In this document: piece after piece, positions 26,701-37,400 of the stretch
How the letters are laid out: each line of letters starts with the position of its first letter
Position numbering within the stretch: position 1 is the stretch's first letter
Assembly: GCA_019614645.1 (NCBI GenBank)
Contig: JABWDB010000007.1
Span: 1,550,001-1,614,000 of the forward strand
From: Stratiolaelaps scimitus
Lineage: Eukaryota > Arthropoda > Arachnida > Mesostigmata > Laelapidae
Reading direction: 5' to 3'
DNA: 64,000 nucleotides
Made by a program: the position numbers and the translations under genes
Notes under the pieces: generated by a model
The model's input: only the letters and a program-made list of their open reading frames with translations
Told to the model about the DNA's origin: nothing
Databases searched by the model: none

Positions 26701-27101
26701 GTTAGTAATAGACTCATACTACTCCGCTAAATACACTGTATATAGCAAGGATGCCCGGTGGTTTTGTCCTCGCTGAATTTCAGCCTTGAGCATCTGTTAG
26801 AAAATACAAATGAACCACGGCATAAAAAGCCGGCCTTAAACCGTCAATGGGTAGTGTCCGCAGACAGTGGTCACCCGCTTCTATAGTGACACGTCGCAGT
26901 GTGGACTGCAGTGGATTAGTGTAAAATGATTAAAAAATTAATGCGTGAAATGCGTAGAGACGCAATACGTGGTACACGATTTGTTCCCGTCGCCCTCCGG
27001 CATATCACGGTCGGGGCGTCGTAACGTGGAGATCGCAAGTGCCAACAGATGTCAGCGTTCCCGATGCTGAACGAGAGCCGAAAACTGAAATTCAGCTTGA
27101 C

Positions 27102-27300
27102 TATTATTATTATTATTATGGTGATCTCGGCAGGCGAAACAGACGAAATGGGATATGATTTTTTCCTCTGGTTCGCCCCATCTTGCGTCAACCACGTCAA
27201 GGGTGATACGGACATCGATGGTGGGGATTTGAATCCAACAGCGATTCGTGGCTGCTTCCACCAGAGATGCGGCCCCACCCAGCACGAAGCCGCGGTGACA
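27102..27300 (-). repeat. tRNA-derived SINE with TAA-repeat tail
   Basis: On the minus strand an A-box-like GGTGGGGCCGC is followed about 45 bp later by a B-box-like GGATTCAAATCC (near 27,225-27,236), then a body of about 105 bp. The element closes with an (ATA)n tail at 27,119-27,102. The head aligns by eye with the one at 2655-2742 (shared GGCCGC...TCTGG.GG.A). Head, body and simple-repeat tail together are typical of tRNA-derived SINEs. Confidence 0.5.
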
Positions 27301-28507
27301 TCACGATACGATTTTATCGAGAGAGAAAGAGAGAGAGGAAAAAGTTGAAAAAGTAGCCAATTCGAGAAAAATGGAAGCGGGTATTTTTCTAGTTATCTCG
27401 CGTAGAGAAAAATAAATCATAATGGAAAGATGTCAACGTCACGTTCTTCAACACATCAGATAGCGCCAGCGTGACCATTTATTGTTTTTACATGGGAGAG
27501 GGTGGTGGGGGTGGAAACAGCGGAACCAACACGAAGATGTCGTTTGACAATTTCATACGCTAAATTATCTAATAGAATGAACCGATTTTACGCAGATCGA
27601 TGGTAGCTGCCACGTGCGGCCAACTTTGAGAAAAGTTTGTCACGATGCTGTTAGAGATGTTGCCTCAATTGCCCTCACTGGCTATTGTTTTAGAAAGCTG
27701 TATGAGGATTCATTCACTCAAGCCAATATGGCCACCGCATCATTCTCTGGCTTGCAGCAGAAGCTGCGGCATTGGCCACCAGACCGACTGATACGGGGTC
27801 TCTAGCCAGCTCTAGCTCCATCAGCAATGAACGCATCCAGTGCGAAGCTTTCGATAGTACAAATTTTAGCACGCATACGACTTTGTCAATTTGATCTCTT
27901 GAAGTTTTCTTCAAGTTACTACATCCACCTAGTGGTAGATGTGCGTAAATATTGTCTATGTATATATATATATATGACACCTCTGCTCCCGCCTATCCGC
28001 CGCCCCCCCCCCTGACCAAACGCCCCTGCACAAACGAATGCCGAACAACCGATGGTAGCAGAGCCGACGAATATATATATATATGTTTTCGTAACTTCCA
28101 GTTGTTATTAGCCTTATTATTATTATTGTTATTGTGATTCGCTTTGTAGCGTGAGCATCGCTCCCGGGGCAGGAGCTGTGAGAAAATTTCGTGTAGAAAT
28201 TTTATAGCACAGCATCAGTTTGTGCTCGTGTGGCGAGACAGAGAGAGATTGTGAGGAGCACGATGTTGATTGTCACCGGATGTCGATAGCATTGTCGTTT
28301 AGTTCCCACCACCGGGAGTTAACCAAACCGCCGGTGCGTGGTGATCCATCCGAGCGGCGACATCGGCAACGTGCGCGATCACGTTTCGGGGGTGTAATGC
28401 GTGGCCGTGATTATCATTTGATGGCTGTTGCCAATCGTTGTCGCTCTATGATTTTAATGTGTGCACGGCAGAAAGTAAGTGTCAACTGCCGGAGGTGATA
28501 TTTTCTT

Positions 28508-28533
28508 GTTGTTGCTGCTGCTGCTGCTGCTGC
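28508..28533. repeat. (CTG)n trinucleotide tract
   Basis: About seven TGC/CTG repeats following TTGTTGT. Confidence 0.85.
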
Positions 28534-30989
28534 CTACGACGCTTCTGCTGTTGGCCCACAGGAGCCCAGATACGCGAACACAATACTTGGATAGTTGGCA
28601 TCTAGAGACTTCTCTGAGCAGAACCAGCTAATCTCTCAGCGTGTCAAGCGGCTGGGGTGAAAACGAAAAACAAAGGGTCAATAAATTATTATTAATTATT
28701 ATATTAAACAAAGGCTAAAATTGGTAACAAAAAAAAGAACAATACGTCCTCCTCTCATTGCTCTTGACTCCGATTTCACCAACAATCAATGTCACCGGAC
28801 TGTATGTCAATTTTCCTTGAAGATGAGTTACTCGTAAGTATGAGTTGTACCGCTCGGGACAACTACGATATTCTTCACTTCGGTATCCTCATACTGAGAG
28901 CGGGAGCACGAACAACCACACATAGGCGAATTTAGCTATGATTAGTGCGTTATTTTAATTAGTTACCCTTTTATTTATAAAATACAACTTCAAACATAAG
29001 ATAATTAGATAATTCGTTGGGTAAAGGCTAGAGTGAATATATATATATATATGACGGAAAGCCTAACCTGTCAAAGTCGTTGAAGATGTTGCTAAAACAA
29101 TCGATGCAAATCGCCGCTCGTCACAATTTAGCCATAGACTCTGTCATATACGTCTGATATATCAGTGTTTATTTTTAGTCGAAAAGAAAATTCAAGGTGT
29201 TCAAACGACATCATTTAAAAGCGTAACAGAGCTCGAATCATGTTATTATGACATTGACAGGCAATTTCTTAGCGTGGTTGACATCGCCCTGTGACTCGGG
29301 CATGAGTCCCCCATACCCACAAAGTGGTCGATAGACATGTTCGCCTTGTCACACATGTAAACATGATAGCATATGAATGACCCTTGTCAATAGTCAATGC
29401 GGTAGAATCGTTACGGTAGAAATCGAAATCGCTTAACGCACACTTGAAATTATAATATATCGTATTTCGCTGATGAATCCAACGATAATGTATTGGGGTG
29501 AAGTAGAAACTAGCGTTTTGCACTTAAGAATGATAATGATTGCAATTATTACAAAAAATGATAATATGCCGCACAGATGTAATGTAATATGCAGTACAGT
29601 ATATATATATATATAGTGTGTGTTTTCCTCGGAACGATATAATTAACAAAAACAGAAGAGTACAAACTTCCAAACATGAACAGTTGCTTATTCGGTACGG
29701 CTGCGTTCGCCATCTGTCTTTGTATGCTAGGTAACTTGGACACTTTGGGTAGTACTCGTCCGGGGAATGCAACCCCATCCAGGAGGGGAGAAATTGCAGG
29801 GAATGCAATACACGTTCATAAAGTATAGCTCGTGATAGGAGTGCACACACTGTTGGGATTTCTGCAGGCCTGGCATGACAATCGAGAACCAAGAATTTCT
29901 CCTTTTGCACAAACATTCAGATTTAAACAAGCTGGACAAACGCAGATGGCATATTTGCCGTCGTGCGGCAATGCCCGACCGACATGCGTCTCCAACCGCA
30001 ATTTGATCATGTTAGAGTGACAGACGGTCCGGCTTTGGTGACCGATTCGTGATTGCGGATGCAAGTCTCTATAGGATGTCCACGAAAGTAACTCGTCGTG
30101 ATGGGCCAGAAGTTCGGGACACCCGCCGAATGAGACGGGGAGGCAAAAACCTCAGTTGAAGGTTTGTGGCCCCTGTGCCCTTTGTGATCCTGATCGACTT
30201 CGGTTCGCCAGCAGTCGATAATAACAGAACATATTATAACACTATGATGTACTATGACGGCTGGGACGATAACGTACACAGCACCCTGAGACACTTTGGT
30301 ATATACAGCAGTGGGATATATGTGCAATCTCCCAGACTAACATCGTGCTGTGGCCTCAGGCCGGTATGGATGTTTTGTCCGGCACTTGTTGTAGTAGCAT
30401 CGCATTTATAACAATAATACCCAGCTCTCACGGTACGGCTAGTGACGTCGAATGGAGCGCGTTTGTTATACATATTGTATATCGTGTGTCGCCAGCAAAA
30501 TGAGATTCACTCTCGTCAATGAACCAAACTGCGCGTCACTAAGTTAGAACGAGGGGCTTGTCTTCGTCCTTAACCGGATACAAGCAAACGTTATACTGAG
30601 AAATTTCGCCAAAGTTCCCAACAATAAACACAACCCCAGTTTAGTGGCAAACGCCGAGATTGACATATACTTATGCTCGTTGTAGAGAAAATACCCTACG
30701 CTACACTTCAATAAGCGATATGACAGAGTATCTACGTCCCATAATCGTCATACTCACAGACCACCCATTCATTACCGTTCGCAATGTTCGCCGGGATCCT
30801 TGAAGATCAATATCTTGGAAATGAATTGATCGAATAGGCCCAATATAATAAGCCCAAAAAGCACAAGCACTTTATTTTTGAAGGGACGTCCAATACTCTG
30901 CCGGGCACCGAGCTGCCTCCATCGCATCCACTTCTCCCCCATTCTCTGATGGCGTATATCCGCTATTTGATTTCCGATTCAGTATTCCA

Positions 30990-31012
30990 CATATATATAT
31001 ATATATATTTAC
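30990..31012. repeat. (AT)n microsatellite
   Basis: A TA tract of about 20 bp with a TTTA interruption, then a second short AT tract to about 31,030. Confidence 0.85.
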
Positions 31013-31275
31013 ATATATATACACATATATTGTACAAGTAGTTCTTCTGCTTTCAAAAATAAAGACGGCTTTGCTTTTCTGGCGGCCGTTACAACGGGCC
31101 GCCACCGCTGCAGCGGCAGCAGTAATTTCAGAGCTGCAATTATGATTACGTTTCCGGAATCCCCTTGCCGCTGCCCCTCCCTCCTCTGAAGACCCACCCG
31201 ATCTGTCTACCTCGAATCTCTCTCTCTCTCTCGCTTTCTCACCTCCTCTATGCCACTCTGTGTGTGGGGGGGTAC

Positions 31276-31767
31276 TTATTCGTTGATGCGCATGGTGGCA
31301 TCATCGTAGGCTGGCCACTGCAACAGCCACCCCCGACGCTCCGCCCGTATCTCTGTCTGCTCGCCACTGACGACCTCCGTCCGCCGCGGATTCTTTCCAA
31401 TATTCTGAACCGTCGATCGATAAAGATCGCTCAATCGGTCGGAGTGATCGCCAATATTGATTTGATCAGCATCACTCTGCCGGTCGTCGATATTCACTGC
31501 GCGTATAATGGCAAAAAACGCACAGAATCCCATAGCATCTTCCTCATGCAGTGTATCGCCGACCGCCAGCCGCCAACGATACAGCAATACGGAATCAGCT
31601 GATCGTCCCAATTTATTCTGCTCAAGATAGCTCCTTTCAAGAGGAGCTGGGCGAATTAAAGTGACGACGAAGTCCCAATCAGCATTCGTTACATGTAGGG
31701 TGTCGGCAAATCGATCGACGATTATGTTGTTGAGAATGATGAAAATAAACAGTTCAGACGTGAGCAC
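31276..31767 (-). CDS. Unrecognised 163-codon open frame, candidate terminal exon
   Basis: I do not recognise this product. The minus strand stays open for 163 codons to a TAA stop, with a protein-like composition: a hydrophobic start (ELFIFIILNNIIVDRFAD), a charged Asp/Glu/Arg-rich remainder and no low complexity. The first in-frame codon is GTG at 31,765-31,767. It is preceded directly by TTACTTATGTAG, so the frame could begin at a splice acceptor and be a 3' terminal exon. No upstream exon was found. The plus strand is also open over much of the same DNA (31,165-31,602), and Ser/Leu runs there come from a (TC)n tract, so chance remains possible. No RT, transposase or cuticle motif is present. 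Confidence 0.22.
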   Translation of the reverse strand: MLTSELFIFIILNNIIVDRFADTLHVTNADWDFVVTLIRPAPLERSYLEQNKLGRSADSVLLYRWRLAVGDTLHEEDAMGFCAFFAIIRAVNIDDRQSDADQINIGDHSDRLSDLYRSTVQNIGKNPRRTEVVSGEQTEIRAERRGWLLQWPAYDDATMRINE

Positions 31768-33999
31768 CTACATAAGTAAAATGACACGTATCATAGAAAA
31801 TATGATTGCTATTATTAAATATAACTGTTATGATTATTAGTATTATTACTATAATTTTTATCTGTTCTGATATGATATTATACAACGTAATCGGCCTAGC
31901 CCGGTTATGTTACACTTTATCGACTGGAAATAGTTCTATTGCGTAACAGGTTGGCGCAATTGATATGTTTGTGTGAAGATTGTATTGTTGACGTAATTCA
32001 TACATTTTTACATTTTACTTGCAAACAATGTAATGATCCCTGTGAGCTAAGTTGCAGTCATTCGATGAAACTCGAAATTAGTCCCATGTGCAACATGTTG
32101 GCTTCGGTTAGTTTTTGCCAATTTCAGATCTCAGTCGTTTCGTGCCAAAGTACAAAGGAAGATGGTTGAAGATGTATGTGATTACTGCAGCGTGGTGGCC
32201 TGGACTGAACCCACTATTGTCGGCACAGTTAGTAATCTGAACAAAAGTGATTGAAAAACAAAAACAAAATGGAAGATTGTTTCTGTGATCTTTGTGGGAT
32301 CGTGTGGATGAAAGCAATAATGTATTTCTATAAATCATTTGTGATCCTTTATCAATGTTACCACTTAGATTGCCTATACGAAGAAATACAGAGGCAATTG
32401 CCATTGTATTTCTAGCTTGTTATCTTATAACACGTATTTGTGAGATTACAAATGTGTCATTTTTGTTAGTATGATTTAAATACCTGAGTTAGGATCGCAG
32501 ATTCAGCTAACGATGTTGGTCCATAACGAGCCCCCAAAGGAGACAGATATCTTTGACCATATCTGGTCAGGATACTGGATTCTACAACACCTATAATAAC
32601 TCCGTTGTCCTCACTGGATTCTACAACACCTAACTCCGTTGTCTTCCGTCGAGCCCATTTTGAAATGGTTTAATTTCTAAAAACATGTTCTCAACACACC
32701 TACCAAGCAGAACACTTATTTTCTTGTGCCTCTTCGGTGGCATTATCCGATTTTTGCTGGTCTCTCCGAACGAGTAATTCGTCATGCTAAGTATGATATA
32801 GTATGTATACATTAAACCACCTTAGCCCCTTCGAGAGGATCGCCATTCAGGAACTGAGGGTATAGGGTTTGAAAGCACTGAACTGAGACACAAGAGGCTC
32901 GGAACATGCAGAACTTTCAGCCGTTAGTTATGCCTGTGTCCGAGGTGCATTCCTTGAAACGTCCATGCTAACGTTCTTCAACCTTGACTCTTCATATTTT
33001 CACCACTATTGGGTATTGCAATCGGGTATACATACCTCGCTAACACCAGCCCATGCGGGATAGATATACACACACACACACTCACACGAAAATGATTAAT
33101 TACAGTCACGTCAGAGAAGAATTGAAAAACTGAAGGTCGACAGTTATATACGTCGAACGTTTGATCCAGCACTCCGGTCCCGCTCTCTGTAAGAAAACCT
33201 CAAGGGTCTCTCATCGAAGAGTGGAAACTCCGCATGTGAGTTCGGATCATGGTATTTATCTTACGCAAACCTATCATAGCTACAAAATATAACCAAATCA
33301 TGCAACACGTTTCTGCGATGACTGAATAAAACACGATCGTTGTTCACATGTCTATACTGTTGAAAGCTAAACAAAAATACATTTTGACGGGGCCCAATTC
33401 TGTGGCATCTTTAGCGTAGATTGCTTTTCATGGGGTCCGGCCTTTGACGAGCCAATTACACGGTCCACGTTGCGTAATCCAGACAGAAACGAACGTAAAC
33501 GAACATTCAATATACAAATGATGAGGCTACAGTTTTATATGTATAAGCAGCGTTCTTATGATCTACCCATGTGTGTTAGTTCGATCACATACTACATCGG
33601 ATAGCTTGCATAAGCGGCATGAATATCAAGGATGCGAAAGCTTGCGCAAGGATGATACATAATGAACAATGTAGAATATAACCTGCACAGCAACTTGATT
33701 GGCTATGCGTTAGTATTAATATTATTATTATTATTATTGTGATTATTACGAAATCGATACATCGGCTACACATCGAATGTATCATAATAATATTATCGTA
33801 TAACTTCGTTGTACTTAATTGAAATAACTGGTTAGACACATTCTCTTGCACTACATCGCTACCCAATGAATGATTTTCTTTGCTTCTCTGCAGAAGTTGA
33901 TCAAATATATACTTCATGGAATGCTCGAAACATTGGCTGCCAATGTCGCACATAGATTCAAGCGACGTTTGATCAGCCATAAGCTCTACCTATTTTAGG
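31768..33999. other. Non-coding, AT-rich
   Basis: No gene is recognised. The stretch holds a two-copy direct repeat (32,574-32,646) and short ATT/TTA runs near 33,715-33,740. A 131-codon minus-strand frame (33,585-33,980) contains an Ile run derived from an ATT repeat and has no identifiable domain. Confidence 0.5.
32574..32646. repeat. Two-copy direct repeat, 39-bp offset
   Basis: ACTGGATTCTACAACACCTA, then AACTCCGTTGTC, occurs twice in tandem. The first copy has six extra bases (TAATAA-like) in the middle. Confidence 0.85.
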
Positions 34000-34172
34000 T
34001 TTTTTTTTGTGAGAGATGTTTAAGGCTAAAATCCATCAAGGAACCTCCATCCCGCGGGCTTCGATGTTGGGAGGGGACGGCTGAGGTATTTTCCATTGTG
34101 GTGTGAAACTCTTACCCATTAAAAGCGTTGGACCTACTAACGACCCGCATCGTGATTTGGAACCTATTTGCA
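34000..34172 (-). mobile_element. Solo 3' end of a LINE, with poly-A tail
   Basis: The minus strand ends with CTCTCAC followed by nine A residues (plus-strand T run 34,000-34,008). About 165 bp upstream of that tail align by eye with the segments next to the T runs at 46,999, 52,767 and 58,765 in the cuticle-gene spacers. Shared blocks include GAGAGNNNTTTAAGGC.AAAATCC, CATTGTGGTGT/CACTGTGATGT and TTTGGAAC.TATTT on the plus strand. In the spacers the same sequence lies directly after a LINE zinc-knuckle remnant. I infer that this is a severely 5'-truncated copy comprising only the LINE 3' UTR. Confidence 0.55.
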
Positions 34173-34410
34173 CAGCGTAATTTTTTATTTTCTAACCTAT
34201 TTGGCACAAATCCGGTTACACTTACTTGTTATGGCGGACAGTAATAGCATACCGAACACGTGCGCTGAGTAATTAAACGAGGCCAAGATAGCACAAAACA
34301 ATCTAACTAAATTTTCCGGGCTGAATTTCGGCCTTATTAAACATTTATCGTCCACGGAATTCCTTTTTGCATTGTTTCGTAAGACGGACCCCCAAGAGAA
34401 AGAGTCCAAC

Positions 34411-34488
34411 GGTGGGGATCGACCCCGTGCACCTGTGTTTCCTCTGGTTGCAAGACAGGCGCACACGAATGCGCTACCAGGCCACCAC
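34411..34488 (-). repeat. tRNA-like / SINE head
   Basis: The minus strand reads GGTGGCCTGGTAGCGCA (A-box and D-arm-like), then CCTGTCTTGCAACCAG (an anticodon-arm-like segment with a CTTGCAA loop), then GGGGTCGATCCCC (B-box-like). The order and spacing are tRNA-like, with extra bases before the T arm. Acceptor and T stems are imperfect, so a tRNA-derived SINE or pseudogene is favoured over a working tRNA. Confidence 0.35.
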
Positions 34489-34489
34489 C

Positions 34490-37400
34490 AGGCTCGACAG
34501 GACGAAACAATCAAGGTACCTTCCAGACACATACTTTTGCAATACACGATTTTGCTCTCACTTAAGCGTACAGAAATCGTAGCATGATTTATTGATCATA
34601 GCGAGCATTGAATCGGTTGCCATACTGTGCATCTCAGAGGTAAAAACTCAACTGTCTCAATAGCTCTAACCAGCGCTGTCGTTGTAACTCCGTTAATGCT
34701 TCTTCTATTCGAATTTTTGAGATGTTGATTTTAATAGAACAACCTGCACAGACTACGGGGTCGACCCGTAATGATCGTTCACTATAGGGTCCCCCCTTGC
34801 GTCTCCGCCGCATCGTACCATCTCGCCCGTTAACAGAAGAACATCGCCTCTACCACAAATTCAGGAAGCGAGCCGATACACGATTTAACGCCGTCATCGA
34901 TTTTGGTGGCCGCCGACAAACGCACTTCGTGACCCGCTGACGGAGGCCGAATTGCATAACTGACACTTATGTGTGTACAGCGTCACCATGGACGAATAGA
35001 TTTGCTGGAAGTGCGACATGGGTCGGCCGATCGGCCGGCCACCACGGCTCCAGCTGACACTTGAACAATAGTGTGAGCGCCGAGCGAGCGACAACGCTGA
35101 CCACGTTTGCTCGATAGAATGTGTAGATTCTCGCCTAGGTTGGGTCTGCCTTTGACGTCGTTAAGCTTTTGTCGCTATGCTTGTTACCGTTCTATAAACT
35201 GTCCTTGATTTGCGGTTGGCTATTAGCGCGCCACAAGGTCATCAAACGGCGCCAGTCGAGCGGTGTCAAGCTGGAGCTGTTCGAGCCTTCCCGTCTTGAA
35301 TCTCTCCTGCACGACTTGATATCTAGCCGAGAAGCGTCGATCACTGCGCGTTACGATGGGCGGCAAATGGTGGCTAGGCGTCAATGCTCGGATTTAGGCC
35401 AGCGCTTCATCGCCGACACAATTATGTCAAACGCACGTTCTGCAGAAACGTGAACCACAACAACAGTGTCGACCCCTCTGTTTATAAAGATTTTGACTTT
35501 TATTGTCGCCTGCGTCATCGACGCATCCCTCGTTCAGCATTTCGTGCAGAGCAGGATCTAGCAGCAGATGGCATGTCCCTGTCGGATGCCTTGCAAAACC
35601 TGCACAGCTCAACCTGCACAGCTGTGAGGCCCAGTTAGTCTGACTGGTGGTATCGGCGTTGGAACACGTACTCGTATATTTATTTTAACTTTACGAAATT
35701 AACTAATCTCATCTATGAAGATTACGTTTTTCAAGCCTCAGTGGCCAAGTGTAGTCAGTTAGGCCAATGAATAAACTTAAAAACGAACAAGGTACAGTAA
35801 GGTAAAAGGTGTTTATTACATATTTTTATTTTCTAATTTGAGATCATTCCATCGACCTTGGTGGCTAGTTACTGCATAAGGATTTCGTAGATTTTATGAA
35901 CTGCGTCAATTTTTCACTTCACACCGTACCACAGCACGGAAGATGCTAGGTAGATGTCACTGCTGGGGGGCGTAAGTTATTGCTAATTAGAAGCTGGTGT
36001 GTTTAATTTAATTAATCAATGCTCCATCAAAACAACTTAACGGCGTATTATTATTACATTGCACATTGCATTTATACGCCAAACCTCTCGAAGTGAAGCC
36101 TGTTTGCTGATTTAGTTATTAAGTATGCCCAATAACTAACGACATAATATATATATATATATTGTGCCATCGGATAGCATACCACTTCACCAGTCCACGG
36201 TATTGAGTACGGAGCACTTGCAGTGGTGAAAATGCATAATAACTATGATGTGCTAAACAGTAGCGTCAGCTACCAGTTCGGACGCCTGTTGGAAATTCGT
36301 GTATACAACAGATCTATCACCGGCCGATACCGGTACATAGAATGGCGGGTCGACGGCAGTTTGCCAATGATGGTTACTAGGCCTGGTGCGCATCGCACGT
36401 ACGATAGGACATCTGAATAGTAGTGTAACGACAAATACTAGAAATTGAGCCTTTCTTTATGTATTCCGGTTTTTGTCCTGGATCGCCAATGATGAGTTCG
36501 TGCATCGACCAAACCCCCTGTCGGTTAGCCATTCTTCAAAACAATAGTCTATAAGCATGGTTAATCAAATCGCGAACATTGATACGTTGAGATATTTAAG
36601 TCCGTTATTTCTTCGGATGACATGAACTGTGAATCACACAAGGGCTGAACTATAATATGTCTCCCGTATTTATTTGGCTGCGAGACGCCTTGAAATCCCT
36701 GGACTCGTCCTTCGTAATTGAGCTAGTGCACCTGTCTCTGAAATCGGCAACAATAAATTTACGCGGTACAATGGTAAGCGAATTATATATATTATATTTA
36801 TAGTGGCCACATGACAGGTGGCACATATTGATGTCAGAGAGTCCCTAGCGCCACGCGGACAACCGTCACCACGGAAACGCCGCTCCTCATTGTAGCACCT
36901 ATGGACATTTTGCGTGACCAGACAAAAAATGAAGTTCAAGGTTCAGACATGGATTAATTGTGCACTGCGGCGAAACCGCCGAGCGTTGGGAGCAATCGCC
37001 ATTGAGAGAACGAATGTCAACCTGCGATGCTAGCTGCAGCAAAATTAAATCATCAATGAAAGTGTCGCTTCGAAGGCGCAGTACGGCGAAGTCGGGCTGG
37101 ATGTGGTAACGATCATCTGTTGTCCGCTGTGAGTTGACGATTTAGGAACGCCCTATGGTAGAGCTACAATATTATATGAAGAATGATTGGACAACTAGGA
37201 ACACCCCACGAATGAAGACTTGTATTACGAGATTAGGCAGCTGTATCCAGGTAGTTCCTGGAGCTTATGTGCACTACGTTGACTGCGTATTTGATAGCGA
37301 CAGACTGGATTGATATCGGAGGATTAGAGATATTCGACACGAATGCGCCAAATTCGACTGGACTAGCCCTGGACACAGATAGCAATAGGTGGAAATAGCC

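Larger units (their letters stand above)
20001..27100. other. Non-coding, including GC-rich block(s) at 21.4-21.8 and 23.9-25.8 kb
   Basis: No gene is recognised. The 21.4-21.8 kb and 23.9-25.8 kb parts are GC-richer than neighbouring DNA and hold several overlapping open frames on both strands plus CAG/GCA and CAT runs. The best of these frames (minus 21,399-21,701, 100 codons) has an in-frame stop about ten codons above its first ATG and no identifiable domain. These blocks could be untranslated exons or regulatory DNA, but the sequence gives no proof. Confidence 0.5.
27301..31270. other. Non-coding, no recognisable gene
   Basis: The stretch contains AT tracts near 27,960, 28,070, 29,037, 29,600 and 30,990, and a (CTG)n tract at 28,508-28,533. 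Several overlapping minus-strand frames at 29,524-30,473 are interrupted by stops. I looked for a transposase there and could not support one. Confidence 0.5.

Noticed and set aside
29524..30600. Possible Tc1/mariner transposase on the minus strand (a WFIDES-like string near 30,520)
   Set aside because: The only resemblance is one short motif. The following frames are full of stops, spacing to the next catalytic block is wrong, and no terminal inverted repeats were seen.
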